Below, piece after piece: positions 7,797-17,107 of a stretch of 64,000 nt of DNA. This DNA comes from an uncultured Candidatus Saccharibacteria bacterium. Its GTDB lineage: Bacteria; Patescibacteriota; Saccharimonadia; Saccharimonadales; Saccharimonadaceae. Location of the stretch: NCBI GenBank assembly GCA_937898545.1, contig CALEJV010000003.1, forward strand, positions 1-64,000. The letters run 5' to 3'. How positions within the stretch are numbered: the stretch's first letter is position 1; each line of letters begins with the position of its first letter. Under the pieces are notes generated by a model. The model was not told the DNA's origin. It worked only from the letters and a program-made list of their open reading frames with translations, and did not search any database. The position numbers and the translations under genes are program-made.

Positions 7797-8765
7797 ATGC
7801 ATAAACCATTACGCGGTGTTAACTTGGGTGGGTGGCTGGTGCTTGAGCGCTGGATGACGCCATCGGTCTTTGCGGGCACGGATGCGAGCAACGAGTATCA
7901 GTTGATGATGCAACCAGATGGCCCGGAGCGCATTGCCAAGCACCGGCAGGAATTTATGACCGAAGCGGACTTTGCCTGGCTGCATACGCACGGTATCGAG
8001 GCACTGCGTGTGCCGGTTGGTTACTGGGTGCTAGAAAGCCAGGACGGCTACCTCGAGGCTACCAAGCAGCTGGACTGGTGCTTTGCAATGGCTCAAAAAT
8101 ACCATATGCGCGTCTTGCTTGATTTACACGCGGCGCCTGGCGCACAGAACTTGGGTGACCACAGTGGGAGTGGTGACCGCATGCCGCAGACGGGCTGGTA
8201 TCAGGCCAAAAACCGCCGTGCAACCCGCCGTATTCTTGTGCAGCTTGCCGAGCGCTATAGTACAAGCCCGCAGCTCTGGGGGATTGAGCTGCTGAACGAG
8301 CCCTTTACCAAAAACTGGTTGCAGCATTGGCTGCTGCGGCTGTGGTCGCGCCGTACAACTGGCCGGTTGCGCCACAATGTGCTAGCCACAACGCGCATTA
8401 TTATCAGTGATGCCTACCAGCTGCCACGGTGGCGCCGGGCTCAGTCCCGTGATTGGCTCGATATTCACCACTACCAGTGTTTTGGGGCGGCCAACTTGGC
8501 GCTGGTGGATTATGATCAGCACGCGAGTATTGTGAATGAATTTACCCACATGCACCAGTCGTTGCAGCGCCCAACTATCATTGGTGAGTGGAGTGCGATT
8601 TTGCCGTCCGCTATTGCCATGACTCCGCCGACCATCACTGCCTACATACTAGCGCAGCAAACGGCTTTTTCCAGCGCCGACGCCCACTTTTTCTGGAGTT
8701 ATAAAACCGAATCAAACGATGGCTGGAACTACCGTTGGCTGGTAGAGCAGGGTATTATGCCATAA
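7797..8765 (+). CDS. Glycoside hydrolase family 5 (exo-beta-1,3-glucanase-like)
   Basis: A 322-residue TIM-barrel hydrolase. The N-terminus RGVNLGGWLVLERWMTPSVF is the hallmark of the GH5 exo-beta-1,3-glucanase/cellulase group. LLNEPF near residue 166 carries the acid/base Glu and IIGEWS near 264 the nucleophile Glu, so the active site is intact. There is no signal peptide or membrane segment, so it is probably cytoplasmic and acts on imported oligosaccharides rather than on polymers outside. The message is leaderless. It stands alone between an acetyltransferase and a flavin-type protein, so context does not sharpen the substrate. Confidence 0.85.
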   Translation: MHKPLRGVNLGGWLVLERWMTPSVFAGTDASNEYQLMMQPDGPERIAKHRQEFMTEADFAWLHTHGIEALRVPVGYWVLESQDGYLEATKQLDWCFAMAQKYHMRVLLDLHAAPGAQNLGDHSGSGDRMPQTGWYQAKNRRATRRILVQLAERYSTSPQLWGIELLNEPFTKNWLQHWLLRLWSRRTTGRLRHNVLATTRIIISDAYQLPRWRRAQSRDWLDIHHYQCFGAANLALVDYDQHASIVNEFTHMHQSLQRPTIIGEWSAILPSAIAMTPPTITAYILAQQTAFSSADAHFFWSYKTESNDGWNYRWLVEQGIMP

Positions 8766-8891
8766 AAATTACACTGTGTTGTGTAAGGTAAGAAACGCCT
8801 AGTCTTCCTATAGGGGAAACAGATTGCTAATACAATAAGTTATTTTGCTGTTTGATATAATGTACCTAAAGAAGTGCAAAGAAGTCAGTTA

Positions 8892-9386
8892 ATGATACAA
8901 CAAGCGAAAGAACGGCTATTTAACCTAGTACAGGATAACCGCTATCTCGTCCTTTCAACTAAACACGATGAAAGTACCTGGACAGCGGTTCTTGCTTACT
9001 CAGTATGCGGGCCGCGGCAGATATATTTTACATCGCAAAGTTACTCACGGCATATCGGTGATATCCAACATGATCCTAACGTTTCTGGTGTTATATTTGA
9101 TTCTTCGGAGACGAACCCAAACAAGATTGACTGCGTACAGTTTTCTGGACGGGCAAGTGTCGTAAGCGATGATGAACTTGATTCATTTTTGTTGCGGTGC
9201 CACGAATTTGATTCGTCTATAGATCCAGAGCGAAAGGCGCAATCGGTTCGAAATGGATATCATGTTGTGCTTGTTGCCTTGGATGTGACCGAAGTATGTG
9301 TGTTGGATCAAGAGGTGTACCATACCCATCATGCTGATGCGCGGGTTGCAGTTGATGGTTTTTCGTTTGATAGTAATCATCAATAA
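8892..9386 (+). CDS. Pyridoxamine 5'-phosphate oxidase-like flavin-binding protein
   Basis: About 164 residues with the split-barrel fold pattern: LVLSTKHDESTWTAVLAYSV, then IYFTSQSYSRHIGDIQHDPNVSGVIFD, then VQFSGRASVVSD. This family binds FMN or F420/haem and includes many small oxidoreductases; the true PNPOx substrate motifs are not evident. The ATG at 8892 is preceded by AGAAG at seven bases; a GTG at 8874, six codons upstream and close to a TATAAT at 8856-8861, is the alternative start. It is a single-gene unit. Confidence 0.72.
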   Translation: MIQQAKERLFNLVQDNRYLVLSTKHDESTWTAVLAYSVCGPRQIYFTSQSYSRHIGDIQHDPNVSGVIFDSSETNPNKIDCVQFSGRASVVSDDELDSFLLRCHEFDSSIDPERKAQSVRNGYHVVLVALDVTEVCVLDQEVYHTHHADARVAVDGFSFDSNHQ

Positions 9387-9491
9387 TGAGGATGAGAGGC
9401 GCTGAGCGATCGAGTATCCCTTCCAGCCATCCACCAAATCATGTATAATAAATCGAGTACGACAGCCAAGAAACGGAGGAAATGAAGAAGT

Positions 9492-9788
9492 ATGGCAATG
9501 GGCATGAACCAAATGAAGATGCTTAATGACTTGCGCAAGGCGCAGAAGGCACTAGCGAAGGAGATCGTGGAGGTCGAGGCAGGCGATGGCGCAGTGATTG
9601 TGCAGATCACTGGCGAGCTGAAGATTAAGAGTGTGAAGATCGACCCAACTAAGGTAGACCTAGATAACATCCACCAGCTGGAGCACTGGATCGAGATTGC
9701 AATCCGCGATGGCATGGCCAAGGCGCAAGAGATTGCTGCCAAGAAAATGCAGCCACTGATGGGTGGGCTTGGCAACCTCGGGTTCTAG
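9492..9788 (+). CDS. ybaB: YbaB/EbfC-family nucleoid-associated protein
   Basis: A 98-residue protein with the YbaB pattern: an N-terminal Met-rich helix (MGMNQMKMLNDLRKAQKALAKE), a beta segment GDGAVIVQITGELKIKSVKID and a C-terminal helix ending in MGGLGNLGF. YbaB forms tweezer-like dimers that bind DNA. It is followed five bases later by recR, the ybaB-recR pair found across bacteria, although dnaX, the usual upstream partner, is absent here. A TATAAT lies near 9445, with GGAGG about 15 bases before the ATG; the ribosome site is thus loosely placed. Confidence 0.92.
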   Translation: MAMGMNQMKMLNDLRKAQKALAKEIVEVEAGDGAVIVQITGELKIKSVKIDPTKVDLDNIHQLEHWIEIAIRDGMAKAQEIAAKKMQPLMGGLGNLGF

Positions 9789-9793
9789 CTAGT

Positions 9794-10408
9794 ATGGCAG
9801 ATATTCTGCCTCAGGCCCTGCAACGGGCGATAGACGAGCTAGGGCACTTGCCAGGGGTAGGTGCACGCACGGCGGAGCGCTATGCGTACTTTTTGCTGCG
9901 AGTCGATGGACGGACGAGCCAGGGGATTGCCCAGGCCATTACACAGCTCCACACTGCTGTTGCAACCTGCCCCGTTACCTTTGCTCTGATGGATCCTGAC
10001 CAAGATATTTCGCCGCTCTATAGCAGCCCAGAGCGCAATCGTAAGCAGATTGCTGTGGTGGAGGAGCCACTCGACATCGTGGCACTGGAGCGTACTGGCC
10101 ACTATAAGGGGACGTACCATGTGCTGGGTGGCGTGATCTCACCGATTGATGGGGTAGGGCCAGAGCAATTGCACATCCCCGAGCTGCTGGAGCGGATTAC
10201 TCATGACGCAGTAGAAGAGGTGATCATTGCTACCAATGCAAGTGTGGAGGGCGAGTCGACTGCGCTCTTCTTGCAGCGGCACATTGCCGAGGCGGGCCTA
10301 ACGGTGCGGATGACGCGCTTGGCCCGCGGCATCCCCGTTGGCGTTGACCTTGAATATGCCGACCAAATCACCCTCGGCCACGCGCTCGAGGGGCGGCGCG
10401 CGGTGTAA
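9794..10408 (+). CDS. recR: Recombination mediator protein RecR, zinc finger degenerate
   Basis: A 204-residue RecR. The HhH region LGHLPGVGARTAERYAYFLL and the Toprim segment IAVVEEPLDIVALERTGHYKGTYHVLGG...PIDGVGP are clear. RecR works with RecO (and RecF) to load RecA on gapped DNA. The four-Cys zinc finger that normally lies between them (CxxC ... CxxC) is lost: the matching stretch ATCPVTFALMDPDQDISPLY keeps a single Cys. Ring assembly may rely on other contacts, or the finger may be replaced by hydrophobic packing. Housekeeping context with ybaB supports the assignment. Confidence 0.9.
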   Translation: MADILPQALQRAIDELGHLPGVGARTAERYAYFLLRVDGRTSQGIAQAITQLHTAVATCPVTFALMDPDQDISPLYSSPERNRKQIAVVEEPLDIVALERTGHYKGTYHVLGGVISPIDGVGPEQLHIPELLERITHDAVEEVIIATNASVEGESTALFLQRHIAEAGLTVRMTRLARGIPVGVDLEYADQITLGHALEGRRAV

Positions 10409-10416
10409 TAAAGCGA

Positions 10417-12027
10417 CTATTGTGCTGATTCTGAGTGGAGACGTCGCTGCTCTTCGGCGGCTTCTTGCTTCTCAACAAAGTTATAGAGGCATTTGCTGAC
10501 AGTACTTTCGAGTGTATTGAGATTCTCAACTTGCTGGTCGAGCGCCTTTATTGGGGACGCTGCTTCGCGCGCAGTTGCTTCTTGCAAAAAGCGAAATACA
10601 TCATGATCATAACCAATGCATTCGAAATAAAGCGTTGCAAGCTCGCTGTTTGGGTTGTCGCGAAATTGCTGCGCAACCCATTGTTTGACTCGCTCATCTT
10701 CTCCTAGCTCGTCTTTGAGCAAAAGCACATAGAAATGGATTTCCTCTATCTTATCTGTTTGATAGAAATAATAGTTCACCATGTCCCAAGCGGCCTTCCG
10801 AGCGGCCGCTTGCTCGCCGTGCTCGGCACAGAGCCTTACAAGATAGTAGTCGTCAAATAACTGTGAAGAAGATCGCTCTGATGGATGCTTGGTGATGATG
10901 GCAATGTAGGCATCACGAATCTGCTGGTCGAAGATAAAGCGCTGGTCGTTCAAGGAATTAACAATAGGATGGAGCACATACTCTTCATCTTCGGGTACAA
11001 TGACATAGGCGATAGCGCGAGCTTGGTGTGTGCCGTCTGAATCTTTGCCATGTATGACGTACTCGGCATCGATTTCTGCCTTGATGTAGGGGCTAACGAC
11101 ATACCGTTCGAGTTGCTGCGCCTTCGCTACGCCATCATCATCGAATTTGAGAATGAGCTCGATGATCGTGCGCAGTCTTCGCTGAGCTGATGAAATATAT
11201 CGGCTAACTTCTCGATCTTGCGAGGGTGTTGTTGTCGCAGGGTTATATCTAAAGTGCCGATAGGCCATCTCTTGGCAAAGGCTCGCAATCGTGCACATGC
11301 GAGCGAAGTCGCTTGCATCATGAGTATGTGAGTGGAGTGTATTAATATCATTGAGAAGGTGATAAAATGGCCAATCGATATCATCGCGCTGCATATCTCT
11401 GGCGGCAGCGGTGCGGGCATCGAGCGATTCGCGTAGCTCCTGCAAGCGGGCTGCGCCATCTGGTGTATTACCCATTCTAATACACTCACGATATCGCTGG
11501 TGAAAGAGCTCGTGTGGCTCAAGGTCGGCAGGGATGGTCTGGAGTGACACAGTGCCAGACTCATCGCGCTGGAGCCCAAGAGTGCTCGACCGCATTGCTT
11601 GTGTTGGCTGTGAATCTGGCAAGATGACATCAAGAATCTTCCAGACGTACTGCTTAATCTCAGGAAGCTTCGCAGCAAGACCAGGGATATCTTTGCTAAT
11701 CTTCTGCAGGTCGCGTAGGAGATCGGTGGCGAAGCGTCTACACTTTATAGTGTTCTGTTCATCGAGATAACGATAATAATAAGGATCACAATTGGATTTA
11801 TGTAGAGCAGTGGTGAGTCCGGTGACTGTCGTCGATATATCGAGATCCCAGAGTATCTCGTCCTTTGCAACTGTCTGCTCAAGCAAATCACGATCGAGCA
11901 ACTGCTCGCGATACTCCGCAATATAATAGTCGATCATCGCTTTTATCTTGACTGGGTCGATTGGGAGCTGGCTTGCCTGTGGCCTTTGTTGCTGGGTAGC
12001 AGTGGTATCATCTGGAGAATTTGTCAT
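10417..12027 (-). CDS. Hypothetical helical protein, 536 residues
   Basis: I do not recognise this protein. It is hydrophilic and predicted to be mainly helical, with a low-complexity N-terminus rich in Thr, Gln and Pro, no signal peptide and no membrane segment. The C-terminal half (HEQAAARKAAWDMVNYYFYQ..., then ELATLYFECIGYD) has the look of TPR-like or HEAT-like helical hairpins. The start is placed at the ATG ending at 12027, because a perfect TTGACA / 17 / TATGGT promoter lies just upstream with the -10 box seven bases from this ATG; the longer reading frame would run through that promoter. It is convergent with recR, only eight bases apart. Confidence 0.7.
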   Translation of the reverse strand: MTNSPDDTTATQQQRPQASQLPIDPVKIKAMIDYYIAEYREQLLDRDLLEQTVAKDEILWDLDISTTVTGLTTALHKSNCDPYYYRYLDEQNTIKCRRFATDLLRDLQKISKDIPGLAAKLPEIKQYVWKILDVILPDSQPTQAMRSSTLGLQRDESGTVSLQTIPADLEPHELFHQRYRECIRMGNTPDGAARLQELRESLDARTAAARDMQRDDIDWPFYHLLNDINTLHSHTHDASDFARMCTIASLCQEMAYRHFRYNPATTTPSQDREVSRYISSAQRRLRTIIELILKFDDDGVAKAQQLERYVVSPYIKAEIDAEYVIHGKDSDGTHQARAIAYVIVPEDEEYVLHPIVNSLNDQRFIFDQQIRDAYIAIITKHPSERSSSQLFDDYYLVRLCAEHGEQAAARKAAWDMVNYYFYQTDKIEEIHFYVLLLKDELGEDERVKQWVAQQFRDNPNSELATLYFECIGYDHDVFRFLQEATAREAASPIKALDQQVENLNTLESTVSKCLYNFVEKQEAAEEQRRLHSESAQ

Positions 12028-12034
12028 GATATAT

Positions 12035-12063
12035 ACCATAGTGGAGGAAGAGGGAGTTGTCAA
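12035..12063 (-). promoter_or_regulatory. Leaderless promoter of the 536-residue hypothetical protein
   Basis: On the minus strand TTGACA (12058-12063, consensus -35), a 17-base spacer and TATGGT (12035-12040), then seven bases to the ATG. It is one of the clearest examples in the window of a promoter that places the transcript start on the start codon. Confidence 0.75.
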
Positions 12064-12205
12064 CCAAAAGAAACCTCATCCTTCCAGAATCTAGCTTTGT
12101 CACATTCTCGGAGTGGACGCGATAACTACAGAGATTTAAAAAGAAAACAAAAGATGGCCTTATCAAGAGAAGAAACAACACGCGTTTATTTGCTATACTA
12201 AAACA

Positions 12206-12943
12206 ATGGCAAAATCAAAGAAATGGACGAAAAATCTAACGCGCTGGGCGCAGAGCAACCGCTGGGGGCTGATGAGTGCGGCGCTGGTACTTGTGCTGGT
12301 GGGTGGTGTGTGCCTCGCGTGGCAGCGCGGTATGTTGACGAAGCTTATCAAAACACCACAAGATACCGCAAATGTAGCGCTCACAAGCCAAGATAACACT
12401 TTGCCCGCCTGGATGCCAGATACCGTTAAGCGCTGGCAGGGCGAGATTACTAAGCAGGCTCGGCAGTATAATATTTCACCGCAGCTGGTGGCGATTATCA
12501 TGACGCTGGAATCCGGTGGGTACCCCAAGGCGCACAGTGGTGTGGCCAGTGGTTTGATGCAGGTGACGGATAGCACAGGCAAGGAGATTGCCGCTAAGTT
12601 TGTTCGGCCAGCTCGTACTCAGTACGATCTGTATGACCCAGCGACAAGCATCGCCTTTGGCGCGGCCTACCTGGCGCATTTACGCGATCAGCTGTGTGTG
12701 CCGCTCGGTAATCTATCCGAAAATGAGTGCGTTGAGCTCGTTGCTGCTGGCTACAATGGTGGCCCGGGTGCAGCGGGTAACCTATATCGTGGCCGTGGAC
12801 TAGAAGCGATTGAGACTCTCAGCTATAGCCGCGATGCCATGAACCTGTGGCGCGAGCGAGTAAGCGGCAGCAGCCCCACCTATACACGCTGGTTTGAGCG
12901 TGGCGGCAAGAAGCTGGTAGAGAAGGCGCAGGCAGGCAACTAA
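12206..12943 (+). CDS. Membrane-anchored lytic transglycosylase (SLT domain)
   Basis: A 245-residue protein. One N-terminal membrane segment (about residues 22-41, after a basic KSKKWTKNLTRW stretch) anchors it, and the rest is an SLT fold: TLESGG carries the catalytic Glu, followed by GVASGLMQVT and YNGGPGAA, the Goose-type lysozyme/Slt motifs. It would cleave the MurNAc-GlcNAc bond of peptidoglycan, forming anhydro-MurNAc ends, outside the cytoplasmic membrane. TGC-TATACT ends six bases before the ATG, so the message is leaderless. It may help insert surface machinery or remodel the wall. Confidence 0.88.
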   Translation: MAKSKKWTKNLTRWAQSNRWGLMSAALVLVLVGGVCLAWQRGMLTKLIKTPQDTANVALTSQDNTLPAWMPDTVKRWQGEITKQARQYNISPQLVAIIMTLESGGYPKAHSGVASGLMQVTDSTGKEIAAKFVRPARTQYDLYDPATSIAFGAAYLAHLRDQLCVPLGNLSENECVELVAAGYNGGPGAAGNLYRGRGLEAIETLSYSRDAMNLWRERVSGSSPTYTRWFERGGKKLVEKAQAGN

Positions 12944-13091
12944 GGAGTATTGGCGCTGGTATAGACTCCGGTATCTTACTTGACTATCGCTCTACATCCA
13001 TTCTCCTGAGGGGCAGTGAAGGTGAATATTTTTTTGATACTATTCATACCTTGCACGGTGATGTGAGAAATGCCGAGAAGCTACTCGCTCG

Positions 13092-13577
13092 CTAATCCTC
13101 GGGTGATGTAATGGTGCTTCGCTGATTAGTCTCAGGTTTTCGCAGCATATGTTGAAACGGCCGTGCTTGAATGAACTCCCCACCGTAGTGGAAACCGGTT
13201 TTTGGTGAACGTGCGCTATCCTGTGTGTCGCTCTTGTGGATAAGCACTGCTTCATGATGGAGTGGGTCGATTGAATCATGAGCTGTAGCAGTATGTGTCG
13301 GTGCAGCTGCGGTCCCTGCTCGAGCAGCAACAGTAGAGAGAACGTCGTTTAGTACCTTCATTTCTTCGGAGGTTGCTGGGTGCCGTTGCCCTTCTTTTAT
13401 ATAAGGAGGGAGTGGGAAGCCGTGCCGGTGAATTAACCGTGCAGTGCGGAGTGTTTGTTTAGTGCGCTCGAGAGATTTCGCACCGAGCCCCCGTAAGGTT
13501 GTGATTAGCCCATTCTCATGTGATTGAGGGGCCTCGCCTGTGCTTGGCTGGTGTTGAGTATTCTCGTGGTTTGTCAT
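13092..13577 (-). CDS. Hypothetical hydrophilic protein, 161 residues
   Basis: I do not recognise this protein. It is hydrophilic, rich in His, Thr and Ser, without a signal peptide or membrane segment; only the middle (LRGLGAKSLERTKQTLRTARLIHRHGF) looks ordered and basic. A strong ribosome site AGGAGG sits five bases before the ATG, which supports a real gene even though the composition is disordered. It is flanked by non-coding DNA on both sides and convergent with the SLT gene. Confidence 0.6.
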   Translation of the reverse strand: MTNHENTQHQPSTGEAPQSHENGLITTLRGLGAKSLERTKQTLRTARLIHRHGFPLPPYIKEGQRHPATSEEMKVLNDVLSTVAARAGTAAAPTHTATAHDSIDPLHHEAVLIHKSDTQDSARSPKTGFHYGGEFIQARPFQHMLRKPETNQRSTITSPED

Positions 13578-13861
13578 AAAAGCCTCCTATATCAGTACAA
13601 CTAAAACTACCATACCATATTCCTGCCATACTATGCAAACAAAAACGCCAAACGTGATAGTGCCACACTTCGCTAATCACTCGGCGGAACTATCTTACCA
13701 TTGGAAAATTTTCCGAAACAAATTCCATTCGTTCATATCGTTTCCTCACAATCCATGATTGTTAATTATTACTGTATGACCTGCTGCAGCTCGCATACCA
13801 AGCCATAAATCCACCGCACCATACCTCGCGCCTACTGGCAAATTCTGCTACACTAAAGAGG

Positions 13862-14866
13862 ATGTTTGACGAAGCGATACGCGCGATTCAACGCGCAGAC
13901 AAAATTATTATTATCCAAGCTGAAAATCCCGATGGCGACAGTGTTGGCAGTAGCCTCGCGCTGGAGGCAATCCTGGGCGATATGGGCAAGCAGGTGACGC
14001 TCTATTGCCCGGTGGCAGTGCCCAAGTATTTGCGGTATATCCGCGGCTGGGATCGCATTACTGATGAATTTGACAGCAGTGCCGAGCTGGCGATTATTGT
14101 TGATACCAGCGCAGATATCTTGCTCAGTAAGGTGCTCGACGCACCGAGTGCTCGCGCCTTCCTCACGACGCACCCAGTGCTGGTGCTAGACCACCACGCG
14201 ACGGAGAGTACCTTGAGCTTCGACCATACGCTCATCAATCAAGATGTGGTGGCGACTGGCGAGCTTATCTACAATCTTGCGCAGCATGCTCAGTGGGCGA
14301 TCAACCCACAAGCGGCAGAGAATCTCCTTATCGCGATCATGAGCGATAGCCTAGGTCTGACAACGCAAAACACCACAGCCGACTCCATCCAGACCGTCGC
14401 AGAGCTGACCCGGCTGGGCGCAAGCAATGCCGCCATTGAGGTGCGCCGCCGTGACTTTATGAAAAAAGCGCCAGAGATCCTTCGCTACAAAGGGCGCTTG
14501 ATCGAGCGGATCGAGTATATGCTAGATGGCCGCCTGGCACTCATCCATATCCCGTGGGAGGAGATCCAGGAATATAGCGATCAATATAACCCCAGTATGC
14601 TTGTGCTAGATGAGATGCGCCTGGTGGAGGGGGTAGATGTGGCGATTGCTATCAAGACCTACCCCGATGGCAAGCTGACCGGCAAGATCCGCAGCAATGC
14701 GCCAGTAGCGGCAATGATCGCTGGCTACTTTGGTGGTGGTGGCCATGCCTATGCAGCGGGTTGGCGGATGTATGAAGACTACCAGCTGGCGATGCGTGAG
14801 ATCGTCGAGGCAGCCAGCCGAGCCTTCGTTGAGTATGATGAGAGCGAGGCAGCCCATGGCGATTAA
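13862..14866 (+). CDS. DHH/DHHA1 phosphoesterase (NrnA-like oligoribonuclease / pAp phosphatase)
   Basis: A 334-residue DHH-family protein. NPDGDSVGSSLAL near residue 22, VDTSA near 75, DHH near 102 and the C-terminal GGGGHAYAAG of DHHA1 are all present, so the two-metal catalytic site appears complete. NrnA-type members trim nanoRNAs and hydrolyse pAp; some relatives act on cyclic dinucleotides, which cannot be excluded. TGC-TACACT ends seven bases before the ATG, giving a leaderless message. It overlaps cysS by 11 bases; pAp and cysteine metabolism are linked in other bacteria, but here the pairing may just be compaction. Confidence 0.88.
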   Translation: MFDEAIRAIQRADKIIIIQAENPDGDSVGSSLALEAILGDMGKQVTLYCPVAVPKYLRYIRGWDRITDEFDSSAELAIIVDTSADILLSKVLDAPSARAFLTTHPVLVLDHHATESTLSFDHTLINQDVVATGELIYNLAQHAQWAINPQAAENLLIAIMSDSLGLTTQNTTADSIQTVAELTRLGASNAAIEVRRRDFMKKAPEILRYKGRLIERIEYMLDGRLALIHIPWEEIQEYSDQYNPSMLVLDEMRLVEGVDVAIAIKTYPDGKLTGKIRSNAPVAAMIAGYFGGGGHAYAAGWRMYEDYQLAMREIVEAASRAFVEYDESEAAHGD

Positions 14867-16334
14867 GTTTGCGAATACACTGACTCGTCACCTCGATACA
14901 TTTGTATCGCTCCAGCCTGGCAAGGTGTCGCTCTACACCTGTGGGCCAACAGTATATAACTATTTGCATGTTGGCAACTGGGCAGCGTATATCTACTGGG
15001 ATATCCTGGTGCGCATGCTTCAGGCGGAGGGCTACGAGGTGGAGCGTGTAATGAATATCACCGATGTCGGCCACCTGACAAGCGATGCCGATGAAGGCGA
15101 AGACAAGCTCGAGAAGGGTGCGCGCCGCGAGGGTAAGACTGCTTGGCAGATTGCTAAATTCTACACCGATGACTTCGTCCGCGGGATGAACGCGTTGCAT
15201 TTAACACCGCCGAGTCAGCTGGCCCGTGCCACCGACTATATTGACGAGCAAATCCAGCTTGCCATTACTCTCAAGCGTAAGGGGCACACCTACCAGACGA
15301 GTGATGGGATTTATTTTGATACCAGTACTTTCCCAGCCTATGCAGACTTTGCCCGGCTCGATCTGCGAGCCTTGCGGGCGGGGGCACGGATTGGCCCCAA
15401 TAGCGAGAAGCGCCACGCGAGCGACTTTGCCCTATGGAAGTTCTCGCCAACTGGCGTCAAGCGCGACATGGAGTGGCCCACGCCACCGGAGCTGCTTGAC
15501 CAGCTACCAACAGACGGCGCGCCAGTGATGGGCTTCCCGGGGTGGCACTTGGAATGCTCGGCGATTGCAATGCACTTCCTTGGCGCGACGCTCGACATCC
15601 ACACTGGTGGGATCGATCATATCCCTGTACACCACAGCAACGAGATTGCTCAAAGCGAAGCTGCAACAGGCCAACCCTTTGCTCACTACTGGCTGCACTG
15701 CAACCACCTCAAGGTTAATGGCACGAAGATCAGCAAGAGCCTGGGTAATGGTTACACCTTGACCGACCTCGCTGAGCGGGGCTACACCCCCATGGAGTAC
15801 AAGTTATTCGTCTTGCAGAGCCACTACTCGCACGAGGGGAACTTTAGCTGGGAAAACCTCAGTGCAGCGCGCAACCGCCTGCGCAAGTGGTATGAAGTGG
15901 CGTGCCTGCGTCACCAGACGTATGAGAGTCTGGATGATGACCAGCGTAAGAGTGACGAACAATCGGGCCATGTATCGCTCCTGGCAGCAAGTGGGGCAGT
16001 GCGCGAGGCGCTCGCAAATGATCTTAATACCCCCGAGGCACTACGACTCATCGACGAAGCGTTTGATCGGGTGCTCGCGCGGCCACTGGCAGCAGTGTAC
16101 CATCGTGGATTGGAGGAGTTGCTGGTGGCGATCGATCAGCTACTTGGTCTCGACCTCTGTGAGTCGACGCCAGATATTACAGATGAGGCTAAGAAGCTCA
16201 TCCTCCAGCGCCAGCGTGCGCGCGAAGCCCGCGATTGGCCCACAGCCGACCGCCTGCGTGCTGATCTCATCGCGCAACACATCGCCGTGCGTGATACACC
16301 GCAAGGGCCGGTGTGGTGGTGGGCAGAGAAATAA
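14856..16334 (+). CDS. cysS: Cysteinyl-tRNA synthetase
   Basis: A 492-residue class I synthetase that charges tRNA-Cys. LYTCGPTVYNYLHVGNW holds the first zinc Cys and the HIGH-equivalent (HVGN), GWHLECSAIA the second zinc Cys, HHSNEIAQSEAATG further zinc ligands, and KISKSLGN is the KMSKS loop. The C-terminal anticodon-binding region is present but short. The ATG at 14856 lies inside the end of the DHH gene (11-base overlap) after GCGAGG, so the two genes are co-translated. Confidence 0.95.
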   Translation: MAIKFANTLTRHLDTFVSLQPGKVSLYTCGPTVYNYLHVGNWAAYIYWDILVRMLQAEGYEVERVMNITDVGHLTSDADEGEDKLEKGARREGKTAWQIAKFYTDDFVRGMNALHLTPPSQLARATDYIDEQIQLAITLKRKGHTYQTSDGIYFDTSTFPAYADFARLDLRALRAGARIGPNSEKRHASDFALWKFSPTGVKRDMEWPTPPELLDQLPTDGAPVMGFPGWHLECSAIAMHFLGATLDIHTGGIDHIPVHHSNEIAQSEAATGQPFAHYWLHCNHLKVNGTKISKSLGNGYTLTDLAERGYTPMEYKLFVLQSHYSHEGNFSWENLSAARNRLRKWYEVACLRHQTYESLDDDQRKSDEQSGHVSLLAASGAVREALANDLNTPEALRLIDEAFDRVLARPLAAVYHRGLEELLVAIDQLLGLDLCESTPDITDEAKKLILQRQRAREARDWPTADRLRADLIAQHIAVRDTPQGPVWWWAEK

Positions 16335-16335
16335 T

Positions 16336-17079
16336 ATGCGCGAAACTCTATCAGGAGAGACTGCCACACCGCAGGCAGAGCAAGAAGCATCACAATCACA
16401 CCAGAAGATAGCCGCTTTAAACACGGTGTATGATGCAGTGCGGTGCAGAGCATATGAGAATAGCGAATATAACAATCACGACATCAACGAAGCAACGATT
16501 ATACTGGGCGACCTCATTGTGTGCGAAGCGTGCCTCAGTGCTGGGCTGCCACCTGAGGATCTGCCACTGACTAAGCGAACAGGCTATGACATAGGCAAAA
16601 CCCTACCCGAGAATATCGACCTTGCCATTGCGGCGTACCTACCAGACTATGTCAAGAAGCTGCCAGACCTTGGCTACGACGGTAGCGGGTTAGCTGTAGG
16701 TTACGATGAGTATAATGTACCTGAGGAGGCTGAGGAGATACCTGACGAAGCATGGCAGACACTAGAGCCTGATATGTCTGATGAGCCGATGGCAGCAGCG
16801 TCGCCAGCGTCGCTTGTCGATCCGCTACGTGCGCTGGTGCTGATGCATCATTATTACAAGCTAGTCGTTGCGCCGATTGAATATGGCAGCGAGGGGAGAC
16901 CGTACTACGATTGGTCGTCGCCCGATACACTCAAGACGGCAGGAGTTATTGCACCAGTTGTGCAGCTATGTATGCGAGGCAAAAAGGTGGTGCACCGCTG
17001 CATACCGAGAGAGCATTATAACGCGATGAACCACGCACAGGGCAGTAGTGTGATAGCACAAAATGGCGATGGTGTATAG
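16336..17079 (+). CDS. Hypothetical acidic protein, 247 residues
   Basis: I do not recognise this protein. It starts at the ATG one base after the cysS stop; the upstream reading frame is only a shadow of cysS. It is acidic and soluble, with an ordered N-terminal half (NEATIILGDLIVCEACLSAGLPPEDLPL) and an Asp/Glu/Pro-rich middle, then a helix around LVDPLRALVLMHHYYKL. It is probably co-transcribed with cysS. No catalytic motif is evident. It opens a run of three unrecognised genes (to 18111). Confidence 0.65.
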   Translation: MRETLSGETATPQAEQEASQSHQKIAALNTVYDAVRCRAYENSEYNNHDINEATIILGDLIVCEACLSAGLPPEDLPLTKRTGYDIGKTLPENIDLAIAAYLPDYVKKLPDLGYDGSGLAVGYDEYNVPEEAEEIPDEAWQTLEPDMSDEPMAAASPASLVDPLRALVLMHHYYKLVVAPIEYGSEGRPYYDWSSPDTLKTAGVIAPVVQLCMRGKKVVHRCIPREHYNAMNHAQGSSVIAQNGDGV

Positions 17080-17107
17080 GATATGATGGTGGTATAATAC
17101 TATCATC

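Noticed and set aside
13235..13243. Perfect DnaA box TGTGGATAA
   Set aside because: A single copy inside a coding sequence; one 9-mer is expected by chance at this scale.
15862..16335. N-terminal extension of the protein at 16336
   Set aside because: This part is a +1 shadow of cysS with biased basic/Cys-rich composition; the ATG at 16336 right after the cysS stop is the natural start.
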